A stretch of 64,000 nt of DNA from Photobacterium sp. TY1-4 (GCF_025398175.1 NZ_CP099734.1:2046001-2110000); one strand, 5' to 3'; counted from the stretch's first letter, positions 1 to 8,865 are shown. Made by a program: numbers and translations. The notes: generated from the letters alone by a model not told the origin.

Positions 1-564
1 ATGTGCCAGTGCTGACTGAAAATGGTCGCGATCCGCATCAACATTGCCCAGCCACTTCAAGGCCCTGGCCTGCAATGCATCGTACCCCAGCGCGCGAGCT
101 GTCTTTTCAACGGTCAGTAATGTTGATTGTGCATCTGCCAACTGAAACCTGTCCACCAGGTTCACCCCCTGGTAATAGCGGGCTTCAGCCTCAATCCAGG
201 CGATCTGGCTCTGCTTCCCCAGCGCTGCCAGTTGAGCCAGATACAGCTCTGCCTGCTGCCCCCCTTCCATATCTGCCAGTTCGATTTGCAGCGAGGCCAG
301 CAAATAGAGCGCCTGTCGCACCGGGTTATCTTCCGGCTTCAGGCTCTGTTCCAGCTGACGAAGCTGGTCTTTCGCCCGGTACGGACAATTCGTGGCTTTA
401 AGATACGTATTCAGATATGGCTGATCGACAGGCGAGACTTGCGCTTGCAGGTAAGGTTGAAGAATCTCTGCTTTTGCCGGAGCGGCAGGTATGAGCAGAC
501 CAGCAAACAGACAAAAGAAGACAAGAAAAAGCGCGTGTGGTCGCTGAGGCATAAGAAATAGCAT
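1..564 (-). CDS. Partial secreted TPR-like protein, 3' end beyond the window
   Basis: Reading the minus strand gives an uninterrupted frame that leaves the window at base 1, so only about 188 N-terminal residues are visible. It opens with a hydrophobic signal peptide ending near PAKAE, followed by helical Ala/Leu/Gln-rich repeats that look like tetratricopeptide repeats (for example the segment around LKWLGNVDADRDHFQSALAH). I chose the ATG at 564 because AAGG lies four bases upstream and an in-frame TAA sits just before it; the ATG at 552 is the alternative. Such signal-TPR N-termini are common in membrane sensor proteins carrying GGDEF or histidine kinase domains, but the C-terminal domain is not in the window, so function is open. 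It is tandem to the taurine cluster but separated from it by a 166-base gap. Confidence 0.75.
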   Translation of the reverse strand, partial: MLFLMPQRPHALFLVFFCLFAGLLIPAAPAKAEILQPYLQAQVSPVDQPYLNTYLKATNCPYRAKDQLRQLEQSLKPEDNPVRQALYLLASLQIELADMEGGQQAELYLAQLAALGKQSQIAWIEAEARYYQGVNLVDRFQLADAQSTLLTVEKTARALGYDALQARALKWLGNVDADRDHFQSALAH

Positions 565-682
565 ACTACCTTAAGAATTTAAGTCACTGTCATTCCCTAA
601 CCTCAATCCCTGACTTGTATTTGTAACAAAGTTTATGTCGAAAATATAGGCTTTATGAATGAATCATTCACGCTCTTGACAT

Positions 683-711
683 GAAACGGCGATCAATTGG
701 ATCGTCGTTTC
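683..711 (-). terminator. 12-bp stem-loop after the TRAP operon
   Basis: The arms 683-694 and 700-711 are complementary over 12 positions with one mismatch, around a 5-base loop. It lies just downstream of the last gene of the TRAP operon on the minus strand. No T-run follows, so it may act as an mRNA 3' end stabiliser or a weak terminator rather than a classic intrinsic one. Confidence 0.35.
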
Positions 712-730
712 TGCCGTACAACCCGGATGA

Positions 731-1222
731 TCACGGCTGACGATGATATCCGACAGCCACAATCACATCCCCCACGCGCATAAAGAGCGTGTGTTTGGGC
801 TCACCCCGACTGTCGACCGGACTGGTCCAGTGGTACTCAATGATCCCTTTTCCCGCTTCGACGGCCGTGGTGATCATCTCTCGGAAAAAAGGCTTCCCGT
901 ACACATCCACTGTGTCCAACACGGTCTCCCCGGCCAGGACTGTCGACGAGCCGCCGCTGGCCAGAAACTGCCCGTCCACCCGCACTGCATAGACGTACAA
1001 CTCACGGTCGAAGAACTTCGGATCAGTATTGAAGTCGGTCACGACCTCAGGCCCATACTTCTCAACATGTTTGACCGCTTTATCCAGCAAAGTCATGGCC
1101 CGGCGTTCATCTTTGGAAATAATATGTTCGACCGTGGCCTGATTAGCCCAAACAATCGATGCAAAAATCAAGGCCAGTAACGCCGCCAGACCCAGTAACA
1201 TTTTCGACGTCATCTCACGCAT
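731..1222 (-). CDS. Periplasmic or membrane-anchored Cache-domain protein
   Basis: About 163 residues: a hydrophobic N-terminal segment (LLGLAALLALIFASIVWA), then a single-Cache-like sensory fold containing the typical strand FFREMITTAVEAGKGIIEYH and a C-terminal VGYHRQP. Cache domains bind small ligands outside the cytoplasm; here no kinase, GGDEF or methyl-accepting domain is attached. Longer starts exist at 1249 (ATG overlapping the upstream stop) and 1276 (GTG), but the ATG at 1222 has a strong GAGGGAGA ribosome site. It follows the TRAP large permease gene and is surely co-transcribed. Inference: it may bind the transported substrate or modulate uptake; a free-standing Cache protein after a TRAP system has no function I can assign. 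Confidence 0.8.
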   Translation of the reverse strand: MREMTSKMLLGLAALLALIFASIVWANQATVEHIISKDERRAMTLLDKAVKHVEKYGPEVVTDFNTDPKFFDRELYVYAVRVDGQFLASGGSSTVLAGETVLDTVDVYGKPFFREMITTAVEAGKGIIEYHWTSPVDSRGEPKHTLFMRVGDVIVAVGYHRQP

Positions 1223-1248
1223 GACTTCTCCCTCAAAATGACTCTTCA

Positions 1249-2589
1249 TTAGTACCCCACCATCGACGGTAACCACAACGACAATTGCGGAAAGAACGCC
1301 ACCAGAAAGACACCGACGACCGAGGCAATGACAAACGGGTGGATCCGGGCGGTGATCTGCTCTACGCTCGACCCGCCAATTCCGGACGCAACAAAGATGT
1401 TCTCACCAAGCGGCGGGGTGGCAAAACCGATCGATAAAGCACACACCACGACCACTCCGACATGCGTCGGATCGGCCCCCAGCATATACATGATCGGCAG
1501 CAGCACCGGCACGATAATCATGATCGCCGCCAGGGTTTCCATAAACATGCCGACAAACAGCAACAGCAAAATGGTCAGCGCCCAAACCAGATACATATTT
1601 TCAGTCAGGCTAAGTAACGACTCCGCAACCACCACCGGGATCTGTTGTTCAATCAACAACCGGCCAAATACGGTTGCAGCAAACAAAATCAGCAATACCC
1701 GCCCGGTGATCCAGGTTGTCGTGGTCAGCGACGTGAAAATACTTTTGACCGACAGCTCGCGATGGAGGAAAAAGCCGACGAACAGCGAGTAGAAGATCGC
1801 CACAATGGCCGATTCCGTCGGGGTGAACATCCCGCTGTAAATCCCCCCGAGGATCAGAAACGGCGCCAGAATCGACCAGGTTCCCCGCTTCACTGTTGCC
1901 TTGATATCTGACACCGACCAGGTTTCAGTCAGTCCTTTATAACCACGTTTTTTCGCAATCAGATAGTTAGTCAGGATCAGGGTAGAAGCCATCAGCAGCC
2001 CCGGAATCACCCCGGCGACGAAAAGTTTCGGAATCGACAGCGATGCAAACTGGCCGTGCTGCGCGACCGCTTCCGGTGGCGGCATCAGGCCCATAGCCGA
2101 GATACCGAATATCACAATCGGGATCGACGGCGGAATAATAATCCCCAACCCGCCGGATGCTGCGGTCACCGCCGACGCATAGCTGCGTTCATAGTCCCGC
2201 TTGACCATTGCCGGTACCATCAGCATTCCCACCGCCGCAGTCGTTGCCGGCCCGGAGCCGGAAATTGCACCGAAAAACAAACAGGCGAACACGGTTGCGG
2301 CGCCGAGTCCGCCGGTCACCGGCCCGGCTAGGCTTTCTGCAATATCCACCAGCCGTTTCGAAATCCCGGCCGCTTCCATCAGGGCGCCCGCCAGCACAAA
2401 CGCCGGCAAAGCCATCAACGGAAAGTTACCGACCGAGGTAAACGCAATTTGCACCAACGCAATCGGGTTCTTGTCCAGGATCAGATAAGCCGCCATGGAT
2501 GCCCCGGCCAGCGAGACAGTGATCGGCGCGCCTAAAATCAGCATCAGCAGAAAGCCGCCAAATAAAATCAGGGTTAAGTAATCTTCCAT
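1249..2589 (-). CDS. tauM: TRAP transporter large permease (DctM family), TauM-like
   Basis: A 446-residue, highly hydrophobic protein with about a dozen membrane spans and the DctM-family glycine-rich stretches (FFGAISGSGPATTAAVG near residue 105 and FATPPLGENIFVASGI near 395). It is the ion-coupled channel subunit of a tripartite ATP-independent periplasmic transporter. The start ATG follows GGAGG by a normal distance. It lies 24 bases after the small permease gene and is followed by the Cache gene, so the order is dctP-dctQ-dctM-cache. The taurine assignment rests on the neighbouring taurine dehydrogenase and xsc genes, not on the permease sequence; family certainty is high, substrate moderate. 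Confidence 0.9.
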   Translation of the reverse strand: MEDYLTLILFGGFLLMLILGAPITVSLAGASMAAYLILDKNPIALVQIAFTSVGNFPLMALPAFVLAGALMEAAGISKRLVDIAESLAGPVTGGLGAATVFACLFFGAISGSGPATTAAVGMLMVPAMVKRDYERSYASAVTAASGGLGIIIPPSIPIVIFGISAMGLMPPPEAVAQHGQFASLSIPKLFVAGVIPGLLMASTLILTNYLIAKKRGYKGLTETWSVSDIKATVKRGTWSILAPFLILGGIYSGMFTPTESAIVAIFYSLFVGFFLHRELSVKSIFTSLTTTTWITGRVLLILFAATVFGRLLIEQQIPVVVAESLLSLTENMYLVWALTILLLLFVGMFMETLAAIMIIVPVLLPIMYMLGADPTHVGVVVVCALSIGFATPPLGENIFVASGIGGSSVEQITARIHPFVIASVVGVFLVAFFPQLSLWLPSMVGY

Positions 2590-2613
2590 GATAATTTCCT
2601 CCTCCTTGGCCCG

Positions 2614-3177
2614 TTACTGCGCCGCCGCTTGGCGGGTCGCATGCTGCTGACGTTGTTGTAGCTTTTTCAGCTGCAGGGTTTCCGGATCCGTGGCCTCTTT
2701 GCCCTGGAACAAGCGCTCGTAGTTGTTCCACAGGATCCGAATCGTCATCAGGGAAAAGGCAATCGGCAGGATCAAGTAGAAGTACTTCATCGGGATCCCG
2801 GTCGTCTGTGACTTCCAGAACAGATTCATTTTATTAAACACAAAGTCATAGCTGAGGTAGACAAAGTAAAGATTGAACGCCACCCAAATCATGTCGGCGG
2901 ACACTTCACAAACCGTGCGGACCACCGACGGAAAAAACTTAAAGTGAAAACTGACCCGGTTATGGGCCGACATCTTGGCCGCGACCACGGCGCCCAGATA
3001 CGCGAACCAGACAAACATGTAGGTTGCGACTTCATCACCCCAGGGGATCGAATATTGAAACAACTGACGCACCAGGATCTGGGTAAAGAGCAGCAGAACA
3101 AATGCCGCCAAGAGTAAACAGCAGGTGTATTCTTCAATGTTATTCAGATGCTTGCGCACCGTGTGCATTGCAGACAT
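2614..3177 (-). CDS. tauL: TRAP transporter small permease (DctQ family), TauL-like
   Basis: About 187 residues with four predicted membrane spans: LLLAAFVLLLFTQILVRQL, VATYMFVWFAYLGAVVA, MIWVAFNLYFVYLSYDFVF and FYLILPIAFSLMTIRILW. The WGDEVATY motif after the first span is characteristic of DctQ proteins. The C-terminus is Gln/Ala-rich and cytoplasmic. A longer GTG start at 3237 is possible, but the ATG at 3177 is preceded by GGAGG. The small subunit bridges the large permease and the periplasmic binding protein. It sits between its two partner genes on the same strand. Confidence 0.9.
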   Translation of the reverse strand: MSAMHTVRKHLNNIEEYTCCLLLAAFVLLLFTQILVRQLFQYSIPWGDEVATYMFVWFAYLGAVVAAKMSAHNRVSFHFKFFPSVVRTVCEVSADMIWVAFNLYFVYLSYDFVFNKMNLFWKSQTTGIPMKYFYLILPIAFSLMTIRILWNNYERLFQGKEATDPETLQLKKLQQRQQHATRQAAAQ

Positions 3178-3251
3178 ATGGCCTCCGGAATAGACAACCG
3201 GCTGCCCGCCCGGTTTTACATCAGCGGCGGACAGCACAGACAGCGGTTGGA

Positions 3252-4253
3252 TTAGCGCCCTAACACAGCCAACGCGGTATCGAGTTTTTCTTTGCCGCCG
3301 ATACTGGCATAGAATTTCGGCCAGACCGCCTCGGTCACTTTCTCAATCCAGGCCTGCTCGCCGTTGGCCGGATCGGTAAAGACCATCCCCTTGGCCGCCA
3401 GCTCATCGCGGATTTTCTGCTCGGTCGTCTGGAGGTAGTTAAAACTGTATTCGGTCGCTTCTTTGCCAGCCGCCAGGATGGTTTGCTGCATCTCTGGCGA
3501 TTGCGATTGGAAAATTGATTCACTGACAATCAACGGCTCAAGCGAGAAGATGTAGCGAATATTGGTCACGTATTTCTGGACTTCGTTGAATTTCATCGCA
3601 TGAATGGTGATATACGGGTTGTCCTGACCATCGACCACGCCCTGTTGCAACCCGGTAAAGGTTTCAGACCAGGCCATTGGCGTCGGGTTCACGCCCCAGG
3701 CCTGATAGGCTGAGATCATGATTTCATTGCGCGGCACCCGGATCACCAAGCCTTTCAGATCCTCGGGAGATTTCACCGGACGTTTGGAGTTGGTCAGGAC
3801 CCGGAACCCGGAATAAGCCCAACCGACAATGCGTACCCCGGCATCGCGAATGGTATTCTCCACCAGCTCCTGACCAATCTCACCTTGGGTCAGTAACTTG
3901 GCTTCATCCGCGCTCTGAATGACATAAGGCATGGTGAGCAGACCGACACTGGGTGAAAACGGCGTCACGTTATTAATCGCCAGCACGGAAAAGTCCAACA
4001 GGCCAATCGCCGCATTGTTGACCGTATCCTGCTCATTGCCGAGTTGCCCGTTGGGAAACAGATCCACGGTTGTCTTGCCGTTGGTTTTCTTCTCCAGCAG
4101 TTCGGCAAACTTGCTCCCCATTTCCCACTGAGTCCCGCCAGCAGCATCCCCCAGCGCCATCTTGAAGTTCTTGGCCAGCGCTGCAGGTGCAGCAACAGCC
4201 AGGCTGACTGCCGTAAATATCGGTAGAAGCTTATTTTTATTGAACATCATCAT
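3252..4253 (-). CDS. tauK: TRAP transporter substrate-binding protein (DctP family), TauK-like
   Basis: 333 residues with a cleavable signal peptide ending near PAALAKN, then the DctP fold. Family signatures include FPNGQLGNEQDTVNNAA (the usual P.gqLG.e.e), VRIVGWAYSGFRVLTNSKRP, the ligand-contacting VIRVPRN arginine, and QQGVVDGQDNPYITIHAMKF. It captures the substrate in the periplasm and delivers it to the DctQM membrane pair encoded next. Three ATGs in a row start it (4253, 4250, 4247) after AAGGG. It lies 197 bases after the taurine dehydrogenase large-subunit gene; that gap contains an imperfect hairpin (about 4400-4440) and may hold a separate promoter. Taurine as ligand is inferred from context. 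Confidence 0.9.
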   Translation of the reverse strand: MMMFNKNKLLPIFTAVSLAVAAPAALAKNFKMALGDAAGGTQWEMGSKFAELLEKKTNGKTTVDLFPNGQLGNEQDTVNNAAIGLLDFSVLAINNVTPFSPSVGLLTMPYVIQSADEAKLLTQGEIGQELVENTIRDAGVRIVGWAYSGFRVLTNSKRPVKSPEDLKGLVIRVPRNEIMISAYQAWGVNPTPMAWSETFTGLQQGVVDGQDNPYITIHAMKFNEVQKYVTNIRYIFSLEPLIVSESIFQSQSPEMQQTILAAGKEATEYSFNYLQTTEQKIRDELAAKGMVFTDPANGEQAWIEKVTEAVWPKFYASIGGKEKLDTALAVLGR

Positions 4254-4450
4254 CTTACCCTTTCGTCAATGTCGCACAGTCCATGCGTAATCCATTCAAT
4301 GACCGAGGTACAACCGGATGCCAAAGTTGGTGACCAGCCGTGCTGATCCCACTCCCTTGCGCCCCACCCTTTCAGCCATGTCCCTGTTATTCGAATTGAA
4401 GGTGGTCGGTCACCGCTTATGATGGCGCTGACCAACAACGATGGAGCGAT

Positions 4451-5923
4451 TTACAAGACTTCGTCCTGAAGGTGATACCAGCGATAAAGGAACCGCTGCC
4501 CGAACCGACGGAACGGCGCAAAGGCTTCCGATTCCACCATTTCCCGGAGATTCGGGAACGGTAGTTTCGACTGGAATATCGGCAAGTCGAGATGCTCAGC
4601 ATCCCCGGCAATCCACTGGGCGAGCCGCTTGCCCGCTTGTGCCGAGTACATCACCCCGTTGCCGCCGTAACCCAAGGCGTAGTAGATCGACTCGCCGGCA
4701 TTAGGCTGGTAGATACGCGGCATCATGTCATGGCTGACATCCACCCATCCCCACCAGGAATAATCGACCTGGATCCCATCCAGCGCCGGGAATTTGCGCA
4801 CCAAATCGGCCTTGAGCATGGCTTCATACTTCTGTTCCGGCGCCGCCCGGCCGGTGATCGCACTGCGGGTGCCGATCTGGACCCGGTTGTCCGGCAACAA
4901 ACGGTAGTAATGACGCAAGACCCGGGTATCGGTGATCACCTGATTGGTGTGAAACTGACAGGCTTCCAGCTCCGCTTCGGTCAGCGGCCGGGTGACCATG
5001 GAGTTCGACAGGATCGGTAGCATGCGGTTTTTCAGCTCACGATGCAGTCCCTGCGAGGTATAGCCACCGGTGGCAACCCCAACGGCGCGGGCTTTGACCA
5101 CGCCCCCCGGCGTTTGAAGGTAATGAATCCCATTCTTGGTTTCCCAGCCCGTCACCGGGCTGGCCGGATGCACCGTTGCGCCCAGGGCACGGGCCTTCTT
5201 GAGATAGCCAAAGGCCAGCTTACCGGCATGGATCCCAATCCCTTCCGGCTCATGCATCGCCCCGCAGGCTTCCTGATCGCCGACAAACTGGTTTTTCACC
5301 GTCTCGGCATCAAGGATCTGAGCGTCATAGTGAAAGGTATCTCGCAGCAACTTGGCTTCTTTTTCCAACGCCGGCATCACCCGGTCCCGGTGGGCGACAT
5401 ACAGGTGACCGCCGGGCTGTGGCTCACAGTCAATATCCTTGATCAGATCTTTGAACGTCGCCATGCCCTCCAGGCACTCTTCATGCATTTTCAGCGCGGT
5501 ATCCAGTCCCCAGCGCTCAATCCACTGCGAGCGCTTCAAACGCCCGGAAGCACACTGGGCCTGTCCGCCGTTCCGGGTACTGCAACCCCAGCTGGCCCGG
5601 TTGGCTTCCAGCACCGTTGCCTTGATGCCGTATTTTTCCGCCAGGAAAATCGCCGCCGTCAGGCCGGTAAATCCGGAACCGATAATCGCCACATCGACAT
5701 CCACATCGCAGGTGATCGGTCCGTCATCGGCAGGCGGCTCTCCCGCCGTTCCGACCCAGTAGGTCGGTGCATATTCAGCGCCCTGACCCGGCGTGGCCTG
5801 CACCAGCGGATCGTAAGCCGGATCGTACGAAGAAGACGCTTGCGTTGCCCGCTGTCGGGCACCCGCCGGGGCTGATGCAGATCGGACGACATCCTGTTGT
5901 TTTTCTTCCGCCAGTACACTCAT
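4451..5923 (-). CDS. tauY: Taurine dehydrogenase large subunit, FAD-dependent (TauY-like)
   Basis: A 490-residue flavoprotein of the D-amino-acid-oxidase/glycine-oxidase superfamily. A Rossmann dinucleotide motif IIGSGFTGLTAA lies at residues 80-91, followed by the flavin-region STRNGGQ and a C-terminal GYGGNGVMYSAQAGK. The first 60 residues are polar and low in complexity. In Rhodobacter and Paracoccus, TauXY oxidatively deaminates taurine to sulfoacetaldehyde and ammonia, passing electrons to cytochrome c. I started at the ATG 5923 because AAGGAG precedes it. It follows the SnoaL-like gene by 35 bases, which is the tauX-tauY order, and precedes the TRAP genes. A general amine or betaine oxidoreductase is the alternative, but the context with xsc makes TauY the best call. 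Confidence 0.85.
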   Translation of the reverse strand: MSVLAEEKQQDVVRSASAPAGARQRATQASSSYDPAYDPLVQATPGQGAEYAPTYWVGTAGEPPADDGPITCDVDVDVAIIGSGFTGLTAAIFLAEKYGIKATVLEANRASWGCSTRNGGQAQCASGRLKRSQWIERWGLDTALKMHEECLEGMATFKDLIKDIDCEPQPGGHLYVAHRDRVMPALEKEAKLLRDTFHYDAQILDAETVKNQFVGDQEACGAMHEPEGIGIHAGKLAFGYLKKARALGATVHPASPVTGWETKNGIHYLQTPGGVVKARAVGVATGGYTSQGLHRELKNRMLPILSNSMVTRPLTEAELEACQFHTNQVITDTRVLRHYYRLLPDNRVQIGTRSAITGRAAPEQKYEAMLKADLVRKFPALDGIQVDYSWWGWVDVSHDMMPRIYQPNAGESIYYALGYGGNGVMYSAQAGKRLAQWIAGDAEHLDLPIFQSKLPFPNLREMVESEAFAPFRRFGQRFLYRWYHLQDEVL

Positions 5924-5958
5924 GCTCAAACTCCTTGTATGAAACCCGATCCCTGAAT

Positions 5959-6381
5959 TTAGCGATTCTCACCGGTTACCTGCGCCGGACGATCCTTGCG
6001 GAATGCGTTCTTCACCAGTATCTTGCCGTCCTTCAGCGTGAACACATCCACCATCCGCGCTTCAATGCGACTGCCGTCTGGCTTGGTCGCGCAAAAGGTC
6101 GACTCACTGACTGCCCGATTGCCGCAGACAAAATGCTCACCGTTGAGCCAGGCTGCATCAGGAAATGTTTTCCAGACCTGCTGGAAACTCTCCCGCACCG
6201 CATCACGTCCGGTAAACGAACTCCCCTGCAAACCAGGACCGGCCGCGGTATGGAAAGTGCAGTCATCGGTCATAAAAGTCATCAGCGCGTCGATATCATG
6301 ATTGTTCCACGCCTCGCTGAACGCCTGTAAAAAAGCGACGCTGACTTCATCTCTGACCATTTCATCCATTTGTGCGCTCAT
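5959..6381 (-). CDS. tauX: Taurine dehydrogenase small subunit, SnoaL-like (TauX-like)
   Basis: 140 residues with a nuclear-transport-factor-2/SnoaL-like fold: the N-terminal helices EAWNNHDIDALMTFMTDDC, the central FTGRDAVRESFQQVWKTFPDA, and the strand pair ARMVDVFTLKDGKILVKNA. This is the architecture of TauX, the small partner of the flavoprotein TauY. The ATG is preceded by GGGAAG. It is the first gene of a minus-strand unit (tauX, tauY, then the TRAP genes), with a 460-base gene-free region upstream that must carry its promoter. On its own the fold is too general to name, so the assignment depends on the adjacent tauY-like gene. Confidence 0.82.
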   Translation of the reverse strand: MSAQMDEMVRDEVSVAFLQAFSEAWNNHDIDALMTFMTDDCTFHTAAGPGLQGSSFTGRDAVRESFQQVWKTFPDAAWLNGEHFVCGNRAVSESTFCATKPDGSRIEARMVDVFTLKDGKILVKNAFRKDRPAQVTGENR

Positions 6382-6841
6382 AATTCTTCCCTTCTCAATT
6401 AACAGGTTACATAATAGTTTTCGGCCTCAAATCCATACCCAACAGTGATAAAAGCCGGATGAGAAGCTGACCTTCTTACAACGCATCCTCTAGAGGAATA
6501 TCCCTGGGGACACGGTGTCGCTGACAGGCTTTCGCGTGGTGGTCGATTCACAGCAGCATGCCTTACAGCGAAATCAAAACAAAACAAATCATTAACAAAA
6601 ATTTAACTTAAAATTAGTCCCGGTTTTGGGTTCCGTCAAGTCGATTTGAAGCTTTTCGAGACAATTAATTCCAAAAAATAACAATCAGTAAAAAATACTT
6701 ATTTTTTGATGAGTTAACCATTTATCGGCACGGTATCAGTCCGTTCTCAAAGTACCCGATTCCAGGGTGCAGCCCATCGACCCCAAACACAGAGGCAAGG
6801 ACAGTAAGACCACAGGGCAACAGGTGATTCAGCGAGAAGGA
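6382..6841 (-). promoter_or_regulatory. 460-bp gene-free region upstream of tauX
   Basis: This stretch separates the end of the FRG-domain gene from the start of tauX, both on the minus strand. No convincing frame is seen. About 6585-6720 is AT-rich and contains AATTCCAAAAAAT at 6667-6679, resembling elements in two other intergenic regions of the cluster. The remaining sequence could form a long leader for tauX. I see no clear intrinsic terminator for the FRG gene. Confidence 0.45.
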
Positions 6842-7789
6842 TTAATCAAAATCGAAATCGGCAGTGTACTGCCGTCGGTACTGGCGTAAGCCGGATAACG
6901 AGTGGCCGGTGGTTAGACTCTCTGTCGGGGCTGATGCCACCGCTTGATAGTCCAAAGACCGGGGATGGATCCCCGAATAGCCGAACAGCTTGCCAGCCAC
7001 GGTAGACGGCAGATTGTTCACCGCCACCTCAAGCTTTTCATCATCAGTTTCGACACCAGCTGACTTGGCGGTGAGCCAGTGGTTGAGGTGCTGGCAGAGG
7101 CCATCCAACCCCGGATACACAGTACGTTCATTGATCCCGTAAGTAGCCAACTCCGCCAGCAACTTCGATTTCATCGCCCGTAACAGCGGGATTTCCAGCA
7201 AACGATCCCGGCCATAAAGTTCCTGCTCCAACGGAACAAAGCCCTGCGCCTGCGGTGAGACTTGGCCATCACTGCCAACCTTAGACGGATGAATGGAATA
7301 CCAGCTCCGCTGCGCGGTCGCCTCAGGCCGGGCCTCGATCGGTGAAAATACCCGGGTCTGGCTGATCGCCAACGGATCGGTGGTGAAGTCGACCTCATCA
7401 AGCCCATCCGCACGAAACAGATAAACATAGGGCTCAGGCGCACCACGCTGACAGGCAAACCACAGGGCGATCAGCGGGTTTTGGCTCCACGCCATCAACC
7501 GGGTCTTCATGCCAAACTGCTGCGCCTGTGACAACAGGTGCCAGTTAGATGCTTGGTCATCCCAAGTATGTGCCTCCTTCGGCGTAAACTCGCCGTATTG
7601 CTGAAACATCGCTAACATCTGACGCTCGACCGCCGTCGAGACCGGCTGATTGTGCCTGGCAATCGGTGGCAGCAAGGCCCTGCGACGATTCGGCTGGCCG
7701 CGAAACAAAGCCAGCTCACTGTCCGCCGTCAATTCACGAACCACTGCCAAATAACTCGACACGGAGCCAATATAGGTTGATGTTTGCAT
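6842..7789 (-). CDS. FRG-domain protein in the taurine cluster
   Basis: A 315-residue soluble protein. It carries the namesake FRGQ at residues 29-32 and the second FRG-domain block HLLSQAQQFGMKTRLMAW (residues 84-101) followed by NPLIALWFAC. Most family members read TRLLDW there, so this one has Ala in place of the conserved Asp (residue 100). The rest (about 120-315) shows no recognised domain; its C-terminus is Asp/Phe-rich. FRG domains are of unknown biochemical role and are often found near mobile or defence genes. Here the gene starts 12 bases after the YeiH-type transporter gene with a strong AAGGAG site, so the two are almost certainly co-transcribed inside a catabolic cluster. Function unknown. 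Confidence 0.8.
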   Translation of the reverse strand: MQTSTYIGSVSSYLAVVRELTADSELALFRGQPNRRRALLPPIARHNQPVSTAVERQMLAMFQQYGEFTPKEAHTWDDQASNWHLLSQAQQFGMKTRLMAWSQNPLIALWFACQRGAPEPYVYLFRADGLDEVDFTTDPLAISQTRVFSPIEARPEATAQRSWYSIHPSKVGSDGQVSPQAQGFVPLEQELYGRDRLLEIPLLRAMKSKLLAELATYGINERTVYPGLDGLCQHLNHWLTAKSAGVETDDEKLEVAVNNLPSTVAGKLFGYSGIHPRSLDYQAVASAPTESLTTGHSLSGLRQYRRQYTADFDFD

Positions 7790-7801
7790 GAAAACTCCTT
7801 G

Positions 7802-8845
7802 TTAAGCCGCGGTCCACGGACGGACCAGAAAAACCACAGACAGCATGTATCCGGCAATAAACAGTGCATTGCCCAGCAGCAGCGCAATTGGCTCCCAGCC
7901 CAGCTCCGCCAGCTTTTCGAACGATGTTTTCACGCCGAGCGCGGCAATCGAAATCACCAGGCACCACTTGGACAGATCCGAACTCAGCGTAATCACCTCA
8001 GACGGCAACCATCCCAGGCTGTTCACAATCACCAAAGCGACAAACACCATCAGAAAACCCGGTACCAGCGGTTGCTTCGCCGCGCCAGTCCCACCGGCAG
8101 CCACGCGATCCTGATGAAACAACACCATCAGCACCACCACGACTGGCATCAGCATCGCGACACGGAACATTTTTGCCAGCGTCGCGGCATCCCCGACGTC
8201 GGTGGAAATCATAAATCCAGCCCCGACCACCTGCGCGACATCATGGATCGCCCCGCCGAGAAACAGCCCGGCTTCCGCTGTTGACAAGCCGGTTGCCGAG
8301 ACCACCAGCGGATACAGCACCATGGCTGCGGTCGAAAATGCCGCCACGCCAATGGCCGTCAGCAGGGTAAAGTGCTCGTTGTCGCGGCTCTGGGGCAAGG
8401 TGGCAGAAATCGCCATCGCGGCGGAAATCCCGCAGATCCCGGTCGCACCACCGGAGAGCAGTCCAAGCATCGGCGGCAACCGGAGCACACGCGCCAGCAG
8501 CAAACTGAACCCAATTGTCAGCCCGACCGCCCCGGCCAGGGCGAATACACCCACCGTGCCAATGGCATGAATATCGCTGACGGCGATCCGGACCCCGAGC
8601 AACGCTACCCCGATCCGCACCAGTTTCTTGGCTGCCACTTCAATCCCGGGCAAGCATTTCCCGTTGTCAGCCAGAAAGTGAAACGCCATGCCGATCAGTA
8701 AGGCGTACAAGAATTTCGGTCCACCATACTGTCCGGAGACAAAAGAAGCGGCCGCAGCAATCACCATGCACAGCATCAGGCCCGGTACCAACTGCCCCAG
8801 CGCACCAACGGTGTTGCGCGGTTGACTGAGTGTATTTGTCGCCAT
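7802..8845 (-). CDS. YeiH/UPF0324-family putative sulfate or sulfite exporter
   Basis: 347 residues and roughly ten membrane spans of the UPF0324 (putative sulfate exporter) family. Family hallmarks include KLVRIGVALLGVRI, LLSGGATGICGISAAMAI and FLGGAIHDVAQVVGAG. The ATG at 8845 follows AAGGGAT; a longer GTG start at 8899 lies within the terminator region and is unlikely. Related proteins are found in sulfonate-degradation clusters, where export of the sulfite or sulfate released by Xsc is needed. Sitting between xsc and the tauXY genes, it is a candidate for that role, in parallel with the TauE-like protein further on. The transported ion cannot be read from sequence. Confidence 0.8.
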   Translation of the reverse strand: MATNTLSQPRNTVGALGQLVPGLMLCMVIAAAASFVSGQYGGPKFLYALLIGMAFHFLADNGKCLPGIEVAAKKLVRIGVALLGVRIAVSDIHAIGTVGVFALAGAVGLTIGFSLLLARVLRLPPMLGLLSGGATGICGISAAMAISATLPQSRDNEHFTLLTAIGVAAFSTAAMVLYPLVVSATGLSTAEAGLFLGGAIHDVAQVVGAGFMISTDVGDAATLAKMFRVAMLMPVVVVLMVLFHQDRVAAGGTGAAKQPLVPGFLMVFVALVIVNSLGWLPSEVITLSSDLSKWCLVISIAALGVKTSFEKLAELGWEPIALLLGNALFIAGYMLSVVFLVRPWTAA

Positions 8846-8865
8846 CAGAAATCCCTTCTTGGCAG

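Noticed and set aside
127..561. Plus-strand 144-codon frame at the left edge
   Set aside because: It is antisense to the minus-strand signal-peptide/TPR frame, which has coding character and runs off the edge.
656..670. TGAATGA-A-TCATTCA palindrome as an ArgR box
   Set aside because: The half-site spacing is five bases rather than the four of an ARG box, and neighbouring genes are unrelated to arginine.
5042..5875. Long plus-strand frame within the taurine dehydrogenase gene
   Set aside because: Antisense shadow of tauY, which has clear FAD motifs and an RBS.
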